Below, in pieces: positions 7,568-15,597 of a stretch of 38,049 nucleotides of DNA. The position numbers and the translations under genes are program-made. The notes below the pieces were generated by a model, which worked only from the letters and a program-made list of their open reading frames with translations, had not been told where the DNA came from and ran no database searches. The first letter of the stretch is position 1, and every line of letters starts with the position of its first letter. Origin of the DNA: Streptomyces sp. DI166 (lineage in GTDB: Bacteria > Actinomycetota > Actinomycetes > Streptomycetales > Streptomycetaceae); NCBI RefSeq assembly GCF_900091315.1, contig NZ_FLSP01000085.1, forward strand, positions 1 to 38,049, in the 5' to 3' direction.

Positions 7568-9054
7568 CGCTCCCGCAGCTTGTACTTGAGCACCTTGCGC
7601 AGGGTGTCGTTGCGCGGCAGGGCGTCCACCACCTCCAGTTGCTCCGGCAGCTTGTGCACGGACAGCCCTGCCTCGCGCAGAAACGCGGTGACCTGCGCGA
7701 GGCTCAACTCCGCCGCCCCCGGCGGCTGTTCCACCACGGCGCAGACACGCTCCCCGCGCTCGTCGTCGGGCAGCCCGATCACGGCCGCGTCCGCGACCGC
7801 GGGGTGGGTGTGCAGCAGGTCCTCGATCTCCTTGGCGGAGATGTTCTCGCCCTTGCGGATGATCACGTCCTTCAGCCGCCCGGTGAGCACCAGATGCCCG
7901 GTGTCCGTGAGCCGTCCGAGGTCACCGGTGCGCAGGAACCCCTCCCCGTCGAAGGCTTCAGCCGTCTGCGCCGGGTCCAGATAACCGCGGCACACCGCCT
8001 CCCCGCGCAGCCGGACCTCCCCGTCCACGATCCGGATCTCCATGCCCTCGGGCGGCCGTCCCTCCGTGGTGGCGAGCAGTTCCGGGCCGTCGTCCGGGTC
8101 GCCCATCGTGATCATCGGCACCTCGGTCATGCCGTACCCGTGGGTGAGCTGCACGCCCATCTCCCGCACCACCGCGTGGTACAGCTCCGGAGGCTTCGGC
8201 GCCCCGCCACCCGTCAGCAGCCTGAGTGTGGGCACCACCTTCTCGCCCGGCTGCTTGCGCTGCTCGGCGAGGAACATCGAGTAGAACGCCGTCGACCCGC
8301 CCGCCAGCGTCACCCCGTGCCGCCGGTACTCCGCCAGCGCCTGCGGGAACGCGAACTGCTCGAACAGCACCGCCGGGAAGCCGTACAGCAGCAGCATCAC
8401 CAGGTAGTCGGGGCCGCCTATGTGGGCGTACGGGAAGGCGATCGAGCCGACGTCGGCGGCGTTCGGGCGCAGGGCGTGGGCCAGGCAGGAGCCGCCCGCG
8501 ATCAGCGAACGGTCCGTGTGAAGCACGCCCTTGGGGGCGGAGGTGGTCCCCGAGGTCCAGTAGATCCAGCGCACCGAGGTGCCCTCCTCGGGAGGGGCGG
8601 GCAGTACCGCCGGATCGCCGTCTGGGAGCCGGTCGCACGCCTCGAAGACGCCCTTCGCGCCGAGCCGTCGGGCCATGTCGGTGTGGTCGAAACCGCGCCA
8701 GGTGCCGGGGACGGCGAAGTACTCGGCCTTGGACTCGCGCAGCGCGAAGCCGACCTCGCGGTCCCGGTAGAAGGGGATGACCGGGGACTGCACGGCGCCC
8801 AGGCGGGCGAGGGCGAGGGAGAGCAGGACCGTCTCGATCCGGGTGGGCAGTTGCCAGGCGACGACCGTGCCGGGGCGGACGCCCATGGCGTACAGGCCGG
8901 CCGCCACCCGCTCGGCACGCGCGCGTACTTCGCCGAAGCTCATGGAGCGGTCCTGCTGGAGCAGGAGCGGGCGGTCCGGGGTGCGGGCGGCGCGGCGGTC
9001 CAGCAGCTCCCACAGGGTCCGGGCGGAACTCAGGTCGCGTGCGGTGTCGGTCAC
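7546..9054 (-). CDS. Acyl-CoA ligase, class I adenylate-forming enzyme
   Basis: A 502-residue ATP-dependent carboxylate-CoA ligase that makes an acyl-AMP and then an acyl-CoA thioester. Motifs in order: P-loop YWTSGTTSAPKG (about 165-176), HGYGMTE (305-311), TGDLG (376-380), GRLKDVIIRKGENI (392-405), and the C-terminal PRNDTLRKVLK with the catalytic Lys near 487. It looks closest to cyclohexanecarboxylate- or aryl-CoA ligases. The substrate is unknown. GTG 9054 follows AAAGGGGG. The promoter carries operator 9072-9086, about 9 bases past a TACGCT -10 (minus strand, 9096-9101). It is divergent from the FadE pair and very likely makes the first CoA ester of the pathway. Confidence 0.9.
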   Translation of the reverse strand: MTDTARDLSSARTLWELLDRRAARTPDRPLLLQQDRSMSFGEVRARAERVAAGLYAMGVRPGTVVAWQLPTRIETVLLSLALARLGAVQSPVIPFYRDREVGFALRESKAEYFAVPGTWRGFDHTDMARRLGAKGVFEACDRLPDGDPAVLPAPPEEGTSVRWIYWTSGTTSAPKGVLHTDRSLIAGGSCLAHALRPNAADVGSIAFPYAHIGGPDYLVMLLLYGFPAVLFEQFAFPQALAEYRRHGVTLAGGSTAFYSMFLAEQRKQPGEKVVPTLRLLTGGGAPKPPELYHAVVREMGVQLTHGYGMTEVPMITMGDPDDGPELLATTEGRPPEGMEIRIVDGEVRLRGEAVCRGYLDPAQTAEAFDGEGFLRTGDLGRLTDTGHLVLTGRLKDVIIRKGENISAKEIEDLLHTHPAVADAAVIGLPDDERGERVCAVVEQPPGAAELSLAQVTAFLREAGLSVHKLPEQLEVVDALPRNDTLRKVLKYKLRERYSGTVK

Positions 9055-9071
9055 GGTGAAGACCCCCTTTG

Positions 9072-9086
9072 CTGACGATCCGTCAG
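9072..9086. promoter_or_regulatory. Operator CTGACG-ATC-CGTCAG
   Basis: Perfect 6-bp inverted arms around 3 bases. It lies just downstream of the likely -10 (TACGCT, minus strand, 9096-9101) of the acyl-CoA ligase gene, a typical place for a TetR-family repressor. Confidence 0.8.
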
Positions 9087-9113
9087 ATCAGGGAGAGCGT
9101 AGGGTGCCCCGCC

Positions 9114-9142
9114 TTGTCGGTCCAGAGGTGCGGGGCTAGCCT
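9114..9142 (+). promoter_or_regulatory. Promoter of the acyl-CoA dehydrogenase pair
   Basis: TTGTCG (9114-9119), a 17-base spacer and TAGCCT (9137-9142) form a plausible housekeeping promoter. The operator at 9153-9167 starts 10 bases past the -10, at the expected transcription start. Confidence 0.55.
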
Positions 9143-9152
9143 GAGCCCTGAG

Positions 9153-9167
9153 CTGACGGATCGTCAG
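9153..9167. promoter_or_regulatory. Operator CTGACG-GAT-CGTCAG
   Basis: Perfect inverted arms. The site covers the expected transcription start of the gene at 9183 and has the same distance to its -10 as the divergent site 9072-9086 has to its own. Confidence 0.8.
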
Positions 9168-9182
9168 ATTGGGGGCCGGTGC

Positions 9183-10313
9183 ATGAACCTGGCGTACACG
9201 CCCGAGGAGGAGGAGTTCCGGGCCCGCCTGCGCAAGTGGCTGGGCGAGGCGCTCCCCACCCTGCCCCCGCCGCCCGACCCGACCGACTGGCCCGGCCGGC
9301 GCGCCTACGACCTCGGCTGGCAGCGCATGCTCCACGACGCCGGGTACGCCGACGTGCACTGGGACGCCCCGCCGGGCATCCGCCTGGTCTACCTGGAGGA
9401 GACCGAACGCGCGGGCGCCCCCTACGTCGGCGCCAACTTCGTCGGACTCCTGCACGCCGGACCCACGATCGCCGCCGAGGGCACCGAGGAGCAGCGGGCG
9501 CGCTGGCTGCCGCCGATCCTGCGCGGCGAGGAGGTCTGGTGCCAGGGCTTCAGCGAGCCCGGCGCCGGTTCCGACCTCGCGTCGCTGCGCACGCGCGCGT
9601 GGCGCGACGGCGACCACTATGTGGTGAGCGGTTCCAAGATCTGGACCTCGCACGCCGAAGTCGCCGACTGGTGCGAACTGTTGGTGCGCACCGACCCCGA
9701 CGCCCCCAAGCACCGCGGCATCACCTGGCTCGCCCTGCGCATGGACGCCCCGGGCGTCACCGTACGGCCGCTGCGCACGCTCGCCGGGTCCACCGAGTTC
9801 GCCGAGGTGTTCCTCGACGAGGTGCGCGTCCCGGTCGCCCACCGGGTCGGCGCGGAGAACGACGGCTGGCGGGTGACCATGGTGACCCTCTCCTTCGAGC
9901 GCGGCACCGCCTTCGCGGGCGAGGTGGTCGCCTGCCGCCGGGTGCTGCGCGAACTCGCCGCCGAGGCCCGCGCCAACGGCCGCTGGGACGATCCGGCGCT
10001 GCGGCGCGGGCTCGGCCGCCTGAACGCCGAGTTCCGCGCGCTGTGGCGGCTGATCCAGTGGAACGTGAGCGAGGCGGACGCGGGCGGCGTGCCGGGGGTG
10101 GGCGGTTCGGTTTTCAAGCTGCGGTACTCGCACGCCCGCCAGGACCTCTACGACACCGCCGCCGACGTCCTCGGCCCCGACGCCCTCGACCTCGGCCGGG
10201 GCTGGGTCCTGGACCGGCTCTCGTCGCTGTCGTACACCATCGCGGCCGGGACCTCGCAGATCCAGCGGAACATCGTGGCCGAGCGGATCCTCGGACTGCC
10301 GAAGGGGCGGTGA
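9183..10313 (+). CDS. Acyl-CoA dehydrogenase, FAD-binding/catalytic-type subunit (FadE)
   Basis: A 376-residue acyl-CoA dehydrogenase. The N-terminal helical domain is followed by WCQGFSEPGAGSDLASL (119-135) and SKIWTSHAEVADWC, the FAD-contact signatures. The C-terminal domain ends in GTSQIQRNIVAERILGLPKG. The classical catalytic Glu before GTSQI is Ala here (TIAAGTSQI, 352-360). The alternative base position, as in isovaleryl-CoA dehydrogenase, appears filled by Glu239 in SFERGTAF. Next to it lies a short partner subunit, as in the alpha2-beta2 FadE pairs of mycobacterial steroid breakdown. ATG 9183 is used; no strong Shine-Dalgarno sequence is visible beyond GGGGGCC. It lies under operator 9153-9167. 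Confidence 0.9.
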   Translation: MNLAYTPEEEEFRARLRKWLGEALPTLPPPPDPTDWPGRRAYDLGWQRMLHDAGYADVHWDAPPGIRLVYLEETERAGAPYVGANFVGLLHAGPTIAAEGTEEQRARWLPPILRGEEVWCQGFSEPGAGSDLASLRTRAWRDGDHYVVSGSKIWTSHAEVADWCELLVRTDPDAPKHRGITWLALRMDAPGVTVRPLRTLAGSTEFAEVFLDEVRVPVAHRVGAENDGWRVTMVTLSFERGTAFAGEVVACRRVLRELAAEARANGRWDDPALRRGLGRLNAEFRALWRLIQWNVSEADAGGVPGVGGSVFKLRYSHARQDLYDTAADVLGPDALDLGRGWVLDRLSSLSYTIAAGTSQIQRNIVAERILGLPKGR

Positions 10314-10315
10314 GT

Positions 10316-11185
10316 ATGCGGTTCCGACTGACCGGGGAGCAGCGGGCGTTGCGGGCGGGCATGCGGGAGCTGCTTGAACGCCGGTTCGACGCGGACGCCC
10401 TGCGGGCCGCGCGGGACGCGCCGCGCCTGGACCGGGCCCTGTGGCGGGAGCTGGGGGAGGCGGGGTTCTTCGCGCTGCGGCTGCCCGAGGCGGACGGCGG
10501 GGTCGGACTGGGGCTGCCGGAGGCCGTGTTGCTGTTCGAGGAGGCGGGCCGGGCCCTGCTGCCGGGACCCCTCGTCGCCACCCATCTGGCCGCCGGTACG
10601 GTGCCGGGCGCGGCGACCGGGGAGACGGTCGTGACCGCCGTGGACGGCGCCCTGGTGGAGTGGCTGGACGAGGCGGACGTGGTGCGCGGCGCGACGGCAG
10701 GCGCTCTGCCCCTCAGGTCCGTCGACCCGCTGACGCCGCTTCACCGTCTCCGGGACGCGCCGCCCGCGCCCCCCGACCCGCTCGCCGTTCTGCTCACCGC
10801 CGCCGAGCAGCTCGGCACCGCCACGCGCGCGTGCGAACTCGCCGCGCAACACGCCCGGACCCGTGAACAGTTCGGACAGCCGGTCGGCGCCTTCCAGGCG
10901 GTCAAGCATCTCTGCGCCGACCTGCTGGTCCGCGCGGAGACGGCCCGCGCCGCCGTCTATGCCGCCGCCGTGACCGGGGACATGGCCGACATCGCCGCCG
11001 CCCGGCTGCTCGCCGACGAGGCTGCCGTACGCGGCGCCCGCGGCTGCCTCCAAGTGCACGGCGGCATGGGCTTCACCTGGGAGTGCGAGGTGCATCTGCA
11101 CCTCAAACGGGCCTGGACACGGGCGCAACGTGGCGGCGGCGGAACGCAGAGTGAGGAACGGCTCGCCGCCGACCTCCTCGTGTGA
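10316..11185 (+). CDS. Short acyl-CoA dehydrogenase partner subunit (FadE)
   Basis: 289 residues against about 370 for a full acyl-CoA dehydrogenase. The N-terminal helices (MRFRLTGEQRALRAGMRELL) and C-terminal helices (QFGQPVGAFQAVKHLCADLL, LQVHGGMGFTWECEVHLHLK) are intact. The middle beta-domain is squeezed to about 65 residues (88-155) and lacks the FAD-contact WCQG...GAGSD signature. No catalytic Glu is visible at either usual site. It therefore looks like a non-catalytic partner of the gene 2 bases upstream, forming a heterotetramer. ATG 10316 overlaps the upstream ribosome exit region, and GAAGGGGCGG precedes it, so the two are probably co-translated. Confidence 0.85.
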   Translation: MRFRLTGEQRALRAGMRELLERRFDADALRAARDAPRLDRALWRELGEAGFFALRLPEADGGVGLGLPEAVLLFEEAGRALLPGPLVATHLAAGTVPGAATGETVVTAVDGALVEWLDEADVVRGATAGALPLRSVDPLTPLHRLRDAPPAPPDPLAVLLTAAEQLGTATRACELAAQHARTREQFGQPVGAFQAVKHLCADLLVRAETARAAVYAAAVTGDMADIAAARLLADEAAVRGARGCLQVHGGMGFTWECEVHLHLKRAWTRAQRGGGGTQSEERLAADLLV

Positions 11186-11687
11186 ACGGCGAAACGGCTG
11201 CTGGGCTGCGCGTCCGGCGCGGACGCCCGCGCGGATGTCGCGGATTGTGGCATACCGGAACTACGGAGCGTTGATATCGGGTTGTGTCCTAGGTGTGACT
11301 CGTCACGTCCTGGAGTCGGCGTTCCGCTCCGGTACCTTGTGTGAGATGCGAGTGGTTCCGAGCACGAGCCATGCCGGAGTGGCCCTTGAGGCGGCTCCGG
11401 ATCCGGCGGTGCGCGCCGGTTCTCGCAGGGCGGGCGCGGTTTTCTCCCCCGCCTGTTCGACTCCCCGTCAAGTGCGTCGCACAGTATCCCGCAGGGGTAA
11501 TCCTTCGCGCTGGAATATGCCCGAAGCGCTTGTTGGGGTGACTGTACGTCAACCATGCTTTCCCGTACGGGATTCACGTTCCGTGACCCTGGCTCCGGCC
11601 ATTGTTCTGGTCATGCAAAAAATGGCTACGATCGTGGCCCTCGTGAGGCGCGGGGCTATGAGTCCGCCGGTTCGGATGGTGTGAGCG
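11186..11687. other. Long intergenic region upstream of the RsbW-like gene
   Basis: About 500 bases with lower GC than the flanks. Visible elements are a GTGAC-TC-GTCAC palindrome (11295-11306), a -10-like TACCTT (11333-11338) 7 bases before ATG 11346, and a second possible promoter, TTGTTC (11602-11607) with TACGAT (11627-11632, 19-base spacer). An ORF of 112 codons spans part of it and is listed separately. Confidence 0.45.
11346..11684 (+). CDS. Doubtful 112-codon ORF upstream of the RsbW-like gene
   Basis: The frame runs from ATG 11346 (MRVVPSTSHAGVALEAAPDP) to TGA 11684, three bases before the GTG of the next gene. For it: TACCTT sits 7 bases before the ATG, as in leaderless genes, and the stop is placed for coupling to a downstream gene that has a weak ribosome-binding site. 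Against it: third-position G/C is only about 60 percent by my hand count, far below the neighbouring genes, and the product resembles nothing I know. It could be an untranslated leader. Confidence 0.2.
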   Translation: MRVVPSTSHAGVALEAAPDPAVRAGSRRAGAVFSPACSTPRQVRRTVSRRGNPSRWNMPEALVGVTVRQPCFPVRDSRSVTLAPAIVLVMQKMATIVALVRRGAMSPPVRMV

Positions 11688-12164
11688 GTGCAGGTGCTTC
11701 AAGTGCAGCTGGAGATCCGGCCCGACCCCGCTGAGGTGGGGCGGGCCCGGCGTTGGGCCCGCTCGCGGCTCGCCGGGTCCGCGATAGGGGCCGACGAATC
11801 ACTGTCGGAGACGCTGATCCTGCTCGTGTCCGAACTGGTCACCAACGCCGTGGTGCACACCGGCTGTCCAGCCGTGCTGCGGCTGTTCCTGCCCGGCGGG
11901 GCGACCGGCGCCGAATCGGTGACCGTGCGCGTGGAGGTCGCCGACGCCAGCGGGCGGGCCCCGGTGCCGCGTTGCGCGGGCGGCGGGGAAACGGGCGGGC
12001 GGGGCCTCGCCCTTGTCGACGGACTCGCCGACCGCTGGGGCTGGATGCCCGAGGGCCCCGGCAAGCGCATCTGGTGCGAACTCGACCGGTGCGCCGAGGG
12101 GCGCAGGCCCGCCGTGTCCTACGGCGGCGGCACCTTCGAAGGGCGCGCGTACGAGGCGGTGTGA
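11688..12164 (+). CDS. RsbW-like ATP-binding anti-sigma regulatory protein (HATPase_c_2)
   Basis: A 158-residue single-domain GHKL ATPase of the type Streptomyces carries in many copies. The N-box is LVSELVTNAVVHT, and the G-box region is GETGGRGLALVDGLADRWGW. Such proteins are serine kinases of STAS antagonists or regulators of sigma factors. Its possible STAS partner is the gene at 6530-6910, though the two are 5 kb apart. GTG 11688 (MQVLQVQLEI) is used. Another in-frame GTG two codons later is equally possible, since the Shine-Dalgarno sequence is weak. Confidence 0.85.
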   Translation: MQVLQVQLEIRPDPAEVGRARRWARSRLAGSAIGADESLSETLILLVSELVTNAVVHTGCPAVLRLFLPGGATGAESVTVRVEVADASGRAPVPRCAGGGETGGRGLALVDGLADRWGWMPEGPGKRIWCELDRCAEGRRPAVSYGGGTFEGRAYEAV

Positions 12165-12529
12165 CGGCGCCCTGGGGTATGCGGCGGCAACCGCGGGCCG
12201 CACGCCCGTGACCCTTGCGCCGGACGCGGTGTGATGCGCCGGGGAGTGCTTCACCGTGCGCCTCTGGCAAATCGGGCATAAGTAACAAATTCCTGACCGG
12301 GTGTTGACGGCTCGTGTCCGTTTGATCACGCTTGTGGTCAGCGATTCGCCGCGAGGGGACGACGAGGGCTTCGGTGACGGAGGCCCTTGACGAGTGTGGG
12401 TCGCGTTTCGGCGCCGGCCCCCTCAGGGCCCGGGGCGGGTGCGCCGGAGTGGGATGGCGGTGCGCGCTTCCGTGCTCGGGGCGGGCAGATCGCGTACCGC
12501 CAGCCGCACTTGACAGCCTTCCCCGCCGC
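12165..12529. other. Gene-free region between two convergent genes
   Basis: This 365-base gap carries a promoter-like pair on the + strand: TTGACG (12304-12309), 17 bases, CACGCT (12327-12332). It also has an imperfect inverted repeat TGATCAC-GCTT-GTGGTCA (12323-12340). Nothing convincing is encoded downstream on that strand before the antisense cyclase gene. Confidence 0.4.
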
Positions 12530-13456
12530 TCACAGAACAGCCACCGGCGCCACGGGTGCGCCTGTCGCGCCGACGAACGGCTCGGGCGTCGCCGACAACA
12601 GGAAGGTGTGGCGCCGCTCTTGTCCACAGGCTGTGGACAACTCTTCGAGATTCCAGTTCTGCCCCTGCGGCATCCCCATCTCCACCAGGTCCAGTGCGTG
12701 CACCGGCAGCCACAGGTCCTCGATCTCGGGCGGGAACACCTCGAAGGTGAGGGTGTCGTTGGCGACGGCGGCCACATCACGCGCGTGGAACCACTCCGGC
12801 GTACGGATCGACAGACCCGGCGAGGGGTAGCCGTACCCGTGCCGGTCCCCGGCCAGGAGGACCCGCATCTGCCCGGTGCGCACCAGCACGATGTCACCGG
12901 CCCGCACCCGCGTGCCCGCGAACTCCTCGGCGGCCTCCAGGTCCTCGGGCGTGACCGCGTACCCGCCCTCCAGGCGCTCCACGCCACGCGCGCGTGCCAC
13001 GTCGAGCAGCACCCCGCGCGAGACGACCGCCCGCGCGGTGGACATCCCCGAGAAGGCGGCGCCGCCGTGCGCGGTCACCGAGCCGGCGGGGCGGCCGTTG
13101 TAGAGGCGGCCGGAGTGCGAGACATGCGGGAGCGCGTCCCAATGGGTGCCCGCCTGAAGGCCCATCGTCACGGCGTCGTCGCTGCACGCCACCGTCCCCG
13201 GACCGAAGATCTCCTGGTTGATCTGCACCATCGCGTGCAGCGGATTGATCCGGCCGGGGATCATCCCGGTCTGCACGCCGTCCTGGGAGAGCGGCAGCGC
13301 GAGCGGGACGCGTCTGCCACTGCGCACGCAGGCCGCCGCCCCGCGGACGACCTCGTCGGTGATGAGGTTCAGGGTGCCGATCTCGTCGTCCGCACCCCAA
13401 CGGCCCCAGTTGTTCACGCGCTTGGCGACGGCGTGGAACGCGTCCGGCAGTGACAT
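12530..13456 (-). CDS. Cyclase-family (kynurenine formamidase-like) metal hydrolase
   Basis: A 308-residue member of the cyclase/amidohydrolase family. The metal-binding motif reads QAGTHWDALPH (101-111), with Gln in place of the usual first His, a variant seen in larger family members. Around it lie the conserved WGADDEIGTLNLIT and NWNLEELS segments. Members hydrolyse amides, lactones or cyclic ketones, so here it may open a ring or hydrolyse a cyclic intermediate, but the substrate is unknown. ATG 13456 follows GGGGAGG. It shares a divergent control region and operator 13505-13519 with the SDR gene, so it belongs to the regulon. Confidence 0.85.
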   Translation of the reverse strand: MSLPDAFHAVAKRVNNWGRWGADDEIGTLNLITDEVVRGAAACVRSGRRVPLALPLSQDGVQTGMIPGRINPLHAMVQINQEIFGPGTVACSDDAVTMGLQAGTHWDALPHVSHSGRLYNGRPAGSVTAHGGAAFSGMSTARAVVSRGVLLDVARARGVERLEGGYAVTPEDLEAAEEFAGTRVRAGDIVLVRTGQMRVLLAGDRHGYGYPSPGLSIRTPEWFHARDVAAVANDTLTFEVFPPEIEDLWLPVHALDLVEMGMPQGQNWNLEELSTACGQERRHTFLLSATPEPFVGATGAPVAPVAVL

Positions 13457-13504
13457 CGGTGCCTCCCCGGGGCTTGTCTCCGGCTGTCCGCCCGGACATA
13501 GAAT

Positions 13505-13519
13505 CTAACGGTCCGTCAG
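13505..13519. promoter_or_regulatory. Operator CTAACG-GTC-CGTCAG
   Basis: One mismatch in the left arm. It directly follows TAGAAT (13499-13504), a likely -10 for the SDR gene with TTGTCT (13474-13479) upstream. On the minus strand TAGATT overlaps the operator edge and may serve the cyclase gene. Confidence 0.75.
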
Positions 13520-13541
13520 AAACCGCGGGAAGGGGCCGGGC

Positions 13542-14417
13542 GTGGGGAACTTCTTGGCAGGCAAGGCGGTCGTGGTGACCGGCGCGGGCCGGGGCATCGG
13601 CCGGGCGGTGGCGCTGGCGGCGGCGGCCGAGGGCGCGCGGGTCGTCGTCAACGACTACGGCGTCGCGGTGGACGGCGGCTCCCCGACGAGCGAGGTCGCC
13701 GAAGCGGTCGTCAAGGAGATCGAGGCCGCCGGAGGGCAGGCCGTGGCGGTCGCCGACGACATCTCCACCATGGCGGGCGGCCAGCGGGTCGTGGACGTCG
13801 CGCTGGCCTCGTACGGGCGGCTCGACGGGGTGGTGTGCGTCGCCGGGATCCTGCGCGAGCGGATGCTGTTCAACATGACCGAGGAGGAGTGGGACCCGGT
13901 CGTCGCCACCCACCTCAAGGGCACCTTCACCGTCTTCCGGGCGGCCTCCGCGGTGATGCGGGCCCAGCGCTCCGGCACCCTCGTCGGCTTCACCAGCGGC
14001 AACCACCAGGGCTCCTACTCGCAGGCCAACTACAGCGCGGCCAAGGGCGGGATCATCTCCCTGGTGCGCAGCGCCGCGCTGGGCCTGCACAAGTACGGGG
14101 TGACCGCCAACGCGGTCGCGCCGGTCGCCCGTACGCGTATGTCGGCGAAGGTGCCCACCGAGCTGACCGAGATCGGGGAACCGGAGGACGTGGCGGCCCT
14201 CGTCGTCTACCTGCTCTCCGACCGGGCCAAGGACCAGGGCATCACCGGGCAGGTGTACACCCTCGCCGGGCCCAAGCTGGCCGTCTGGGCCCAGCCCAGG
14301 GAACTGCGCGCCGCGTACGCCGAGGGGGCTTGGACGCCGGAGCGGATCGCCGAGTTCCTGCCGGGGACGGTGGGCGTGGACCCGATGCCGCTGCTCCGGC
14401 CGCCGAACGCCTCGTAG
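13542..14417 (+). CDS. Short-chain dehydrogenase/reductase (3-hydroxyacyl-CoA dehydrogenase-like)
   Basis: A 291-residue classical SDR. The NAD(P) motif is TGAGRGIG (13-20), and NDYGVAVDGG follows as in the SDR domain of multifunctional 17-beta-HSD4-type enzymes. The active site has Ser152 (TSGNHQGSYS), Tyr164 and Lys168 (ANYSAAKGG). An extended C-terminus continues beyond the Rossmann fold. It probably oxidises a 3-hydroxyacyl-CoA or ring alcohol. It is the first gene of a + strand unit SDR - FadE - Zn-ADH. GTG 13542 follows GGAAGGGG. It is under operator 13505-13519. Confidence 0.9.
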   Translation: MGNFLAGKAVVVTGAGRGIGRAVALAAAAEGARVVVNDYGVAVDGGSPTSEVAEAVVKEIEAAGGQAVAVADDISTMAGGQRVVDVALASYGRLDGVVCVAGILRERMLFNMTEEEWDPVVATHLKGTFTVFRAASAVMRAQRSGTLVGFTSGNHQGSYSQANYSAAKGGIISLVRSAALGLHKYGVTANAVAPVARTRMSAKVPTELTEIGEPEDVAALVVYLLSDRAKDQGITGQVYTLAGPKLAVWAQPRELRAAYAEGAWTPERIAEFLPGTVGVDPMPLLRPPNAS

Positions 14418-14445
14418 CGCCCGTCTTTCTGCGGAGGAGACGCTC

Positions 14446-15597
14446 ATGGACTTCGGATTCGGCGCCGAGGACGCGGAGTTCCGCGCGGAGGCCCGCGACT
14501 GGCTCGCCGCGCACGCCGACCCCGGGCAGGACCGCCGGGCCTGGGAGCGCGTCCTCGGGGCGGCCGGATGGATCGGGCTCTCCTGGGGCGAGAGCGGCTA
14601 CGGCAACCGCACCGCCACCCTCACCCAACAGGTCGCCTGGGCCGAGGAGTACGCCCGCTCCGGCGCGCCCCCGCGCTCCGGCCACATCGGGGAGAAGCTG
14701 CTCGCGCCCACCCTCCTCGCCCACGGCACCCCCGAGCAGAAGGCCCGCTTCCTGCCCCCGGTGGCCGCCGGCGAGGAACTGTGGTGCCAGGGCTACAGCG
14801 AGCCCGGCGCGGGCTCGGACCTGGCCGCCGTACGCACCAGCGCCGTACGGGACTCCGACGGCACCCTGCGGGTCACCGGGCAGAAGATCTGGACCTCGCT
14901 CGCCCACGAGGCGGACTGGTGCTTCGTGCTGGCCCGCACCGAACCGGGCTCGCGCCGCCACCGGGGCCTGAGCTTCCTGCTGGTGCCCATGGACCAGCCC
15001 GGCCGGATCGAGGTCCGCCCGATCCGCCAGCTCACCGGCACCAGCGACTTCAACGAGGTCTTCTTCGACGGCGCCCACGCGCGCGTGGAGCACGTCGTCG
15101 GCGGCGAGGGCAACGGCTGGCAGGTCGCCATGAGCCTGCTCGGCTTCGAACGCGGGGTGTCCACCCTCGCCCAGCAGATCGGCTTCGCCCGGGAGCTGGA
15201 GCAGGTCGTACGGGCCGCCGTGGAGACCGGCGCCGCCGCCGACCCTGTGCTGCGCGACCGCATCGTGCGCCTGTGGGCCGAACTGCGCACCATGCGCTGG
15301 AACGCCCTGCGCACCCTGGGCGGCCCGGCCGACCCGGGCGCCGCCTCCGTGGCCAAGCTGCTGTGGTCCGGCTGGCACCAGCGGCTCGGCGAACTGGCGG
15401 TACTGGTGCGCGGGGCGGACGCGGCGGTCGGACCCCGGGACTGGGACGCGGCGGAGCCGTACGCGCTCAACGCGTCGCAGCACCTGTTCCTCTTCAGCCG
15501 GGCCGACACCATCTACGGCGGCTCGGACCAGGTTCAGCGCACGGTCGTCGCCGAGCGGGTGCTCGGTCTGCCCAGGGAACCCAAGGGGGTTGTGTGA
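14446..15597 (+). CDS. Acyl-CoA dehydrogenase (FadE)
   Basis: A 383-residue full-length acyl-CoA dehydrogenase with WCQGYSEPGAGSDLAAV (113-129) and QKIWTSLAHEADWC (146-159). The C-terminal Glu position is Gly (IYGGSDQVQ, about 356-364). Glu235 in GFERGVST is the candidate base on helix G. Its partner subunit, if it needs one, is not adjacent. The gene at 32203, which lacks the WCQG signature, would fit. ATG 14446 follows GGAGGAG 28 bases after the SDR stop. Its TGA overlaps the next ATG by one base. Confidence 0.9.
   Translation: MDFGFGAEDAEFRAEARDWLAAHADPGQDRRAWERVLGAAGWIGLSWGESGYGNRTATLTQQVAWAEEYARSGAPPRSGHIGEKLLAPTLLAHGTPEQKARFLPPVAAGEELWCQGYSEPGAGSDLAAVRTSAVRDSDGTLRVTGQKIWTSLAHEADWCFVLARTEPGSRRHRGLSFLLVPMDQPGRIEVRPIRQLTGTSDFNEVFFDGAHARVEHVVGGEGNGWQVAMSLLGFERGVSTLAQQIGFARELEQVVRAAVETGAAADPVLRDRIVRLWAELRTMRWNALRTLGGPADPGAASVAKLLWSGWHQRLGELAVLVRGADAAVGPRDWDAAEPYALNASQHLFLFSRADTIYGGSDQVQRTVVAERVLGLPREPKGVV

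Noticed and set aside
12332..13453. 373-codon + strand ORF opposite the cyclase gene
   Set aside because: The cyclase on the minus strand has clear family motifs and a good ribosome-binding site. The + frame is its shadow in high-GC DNA.
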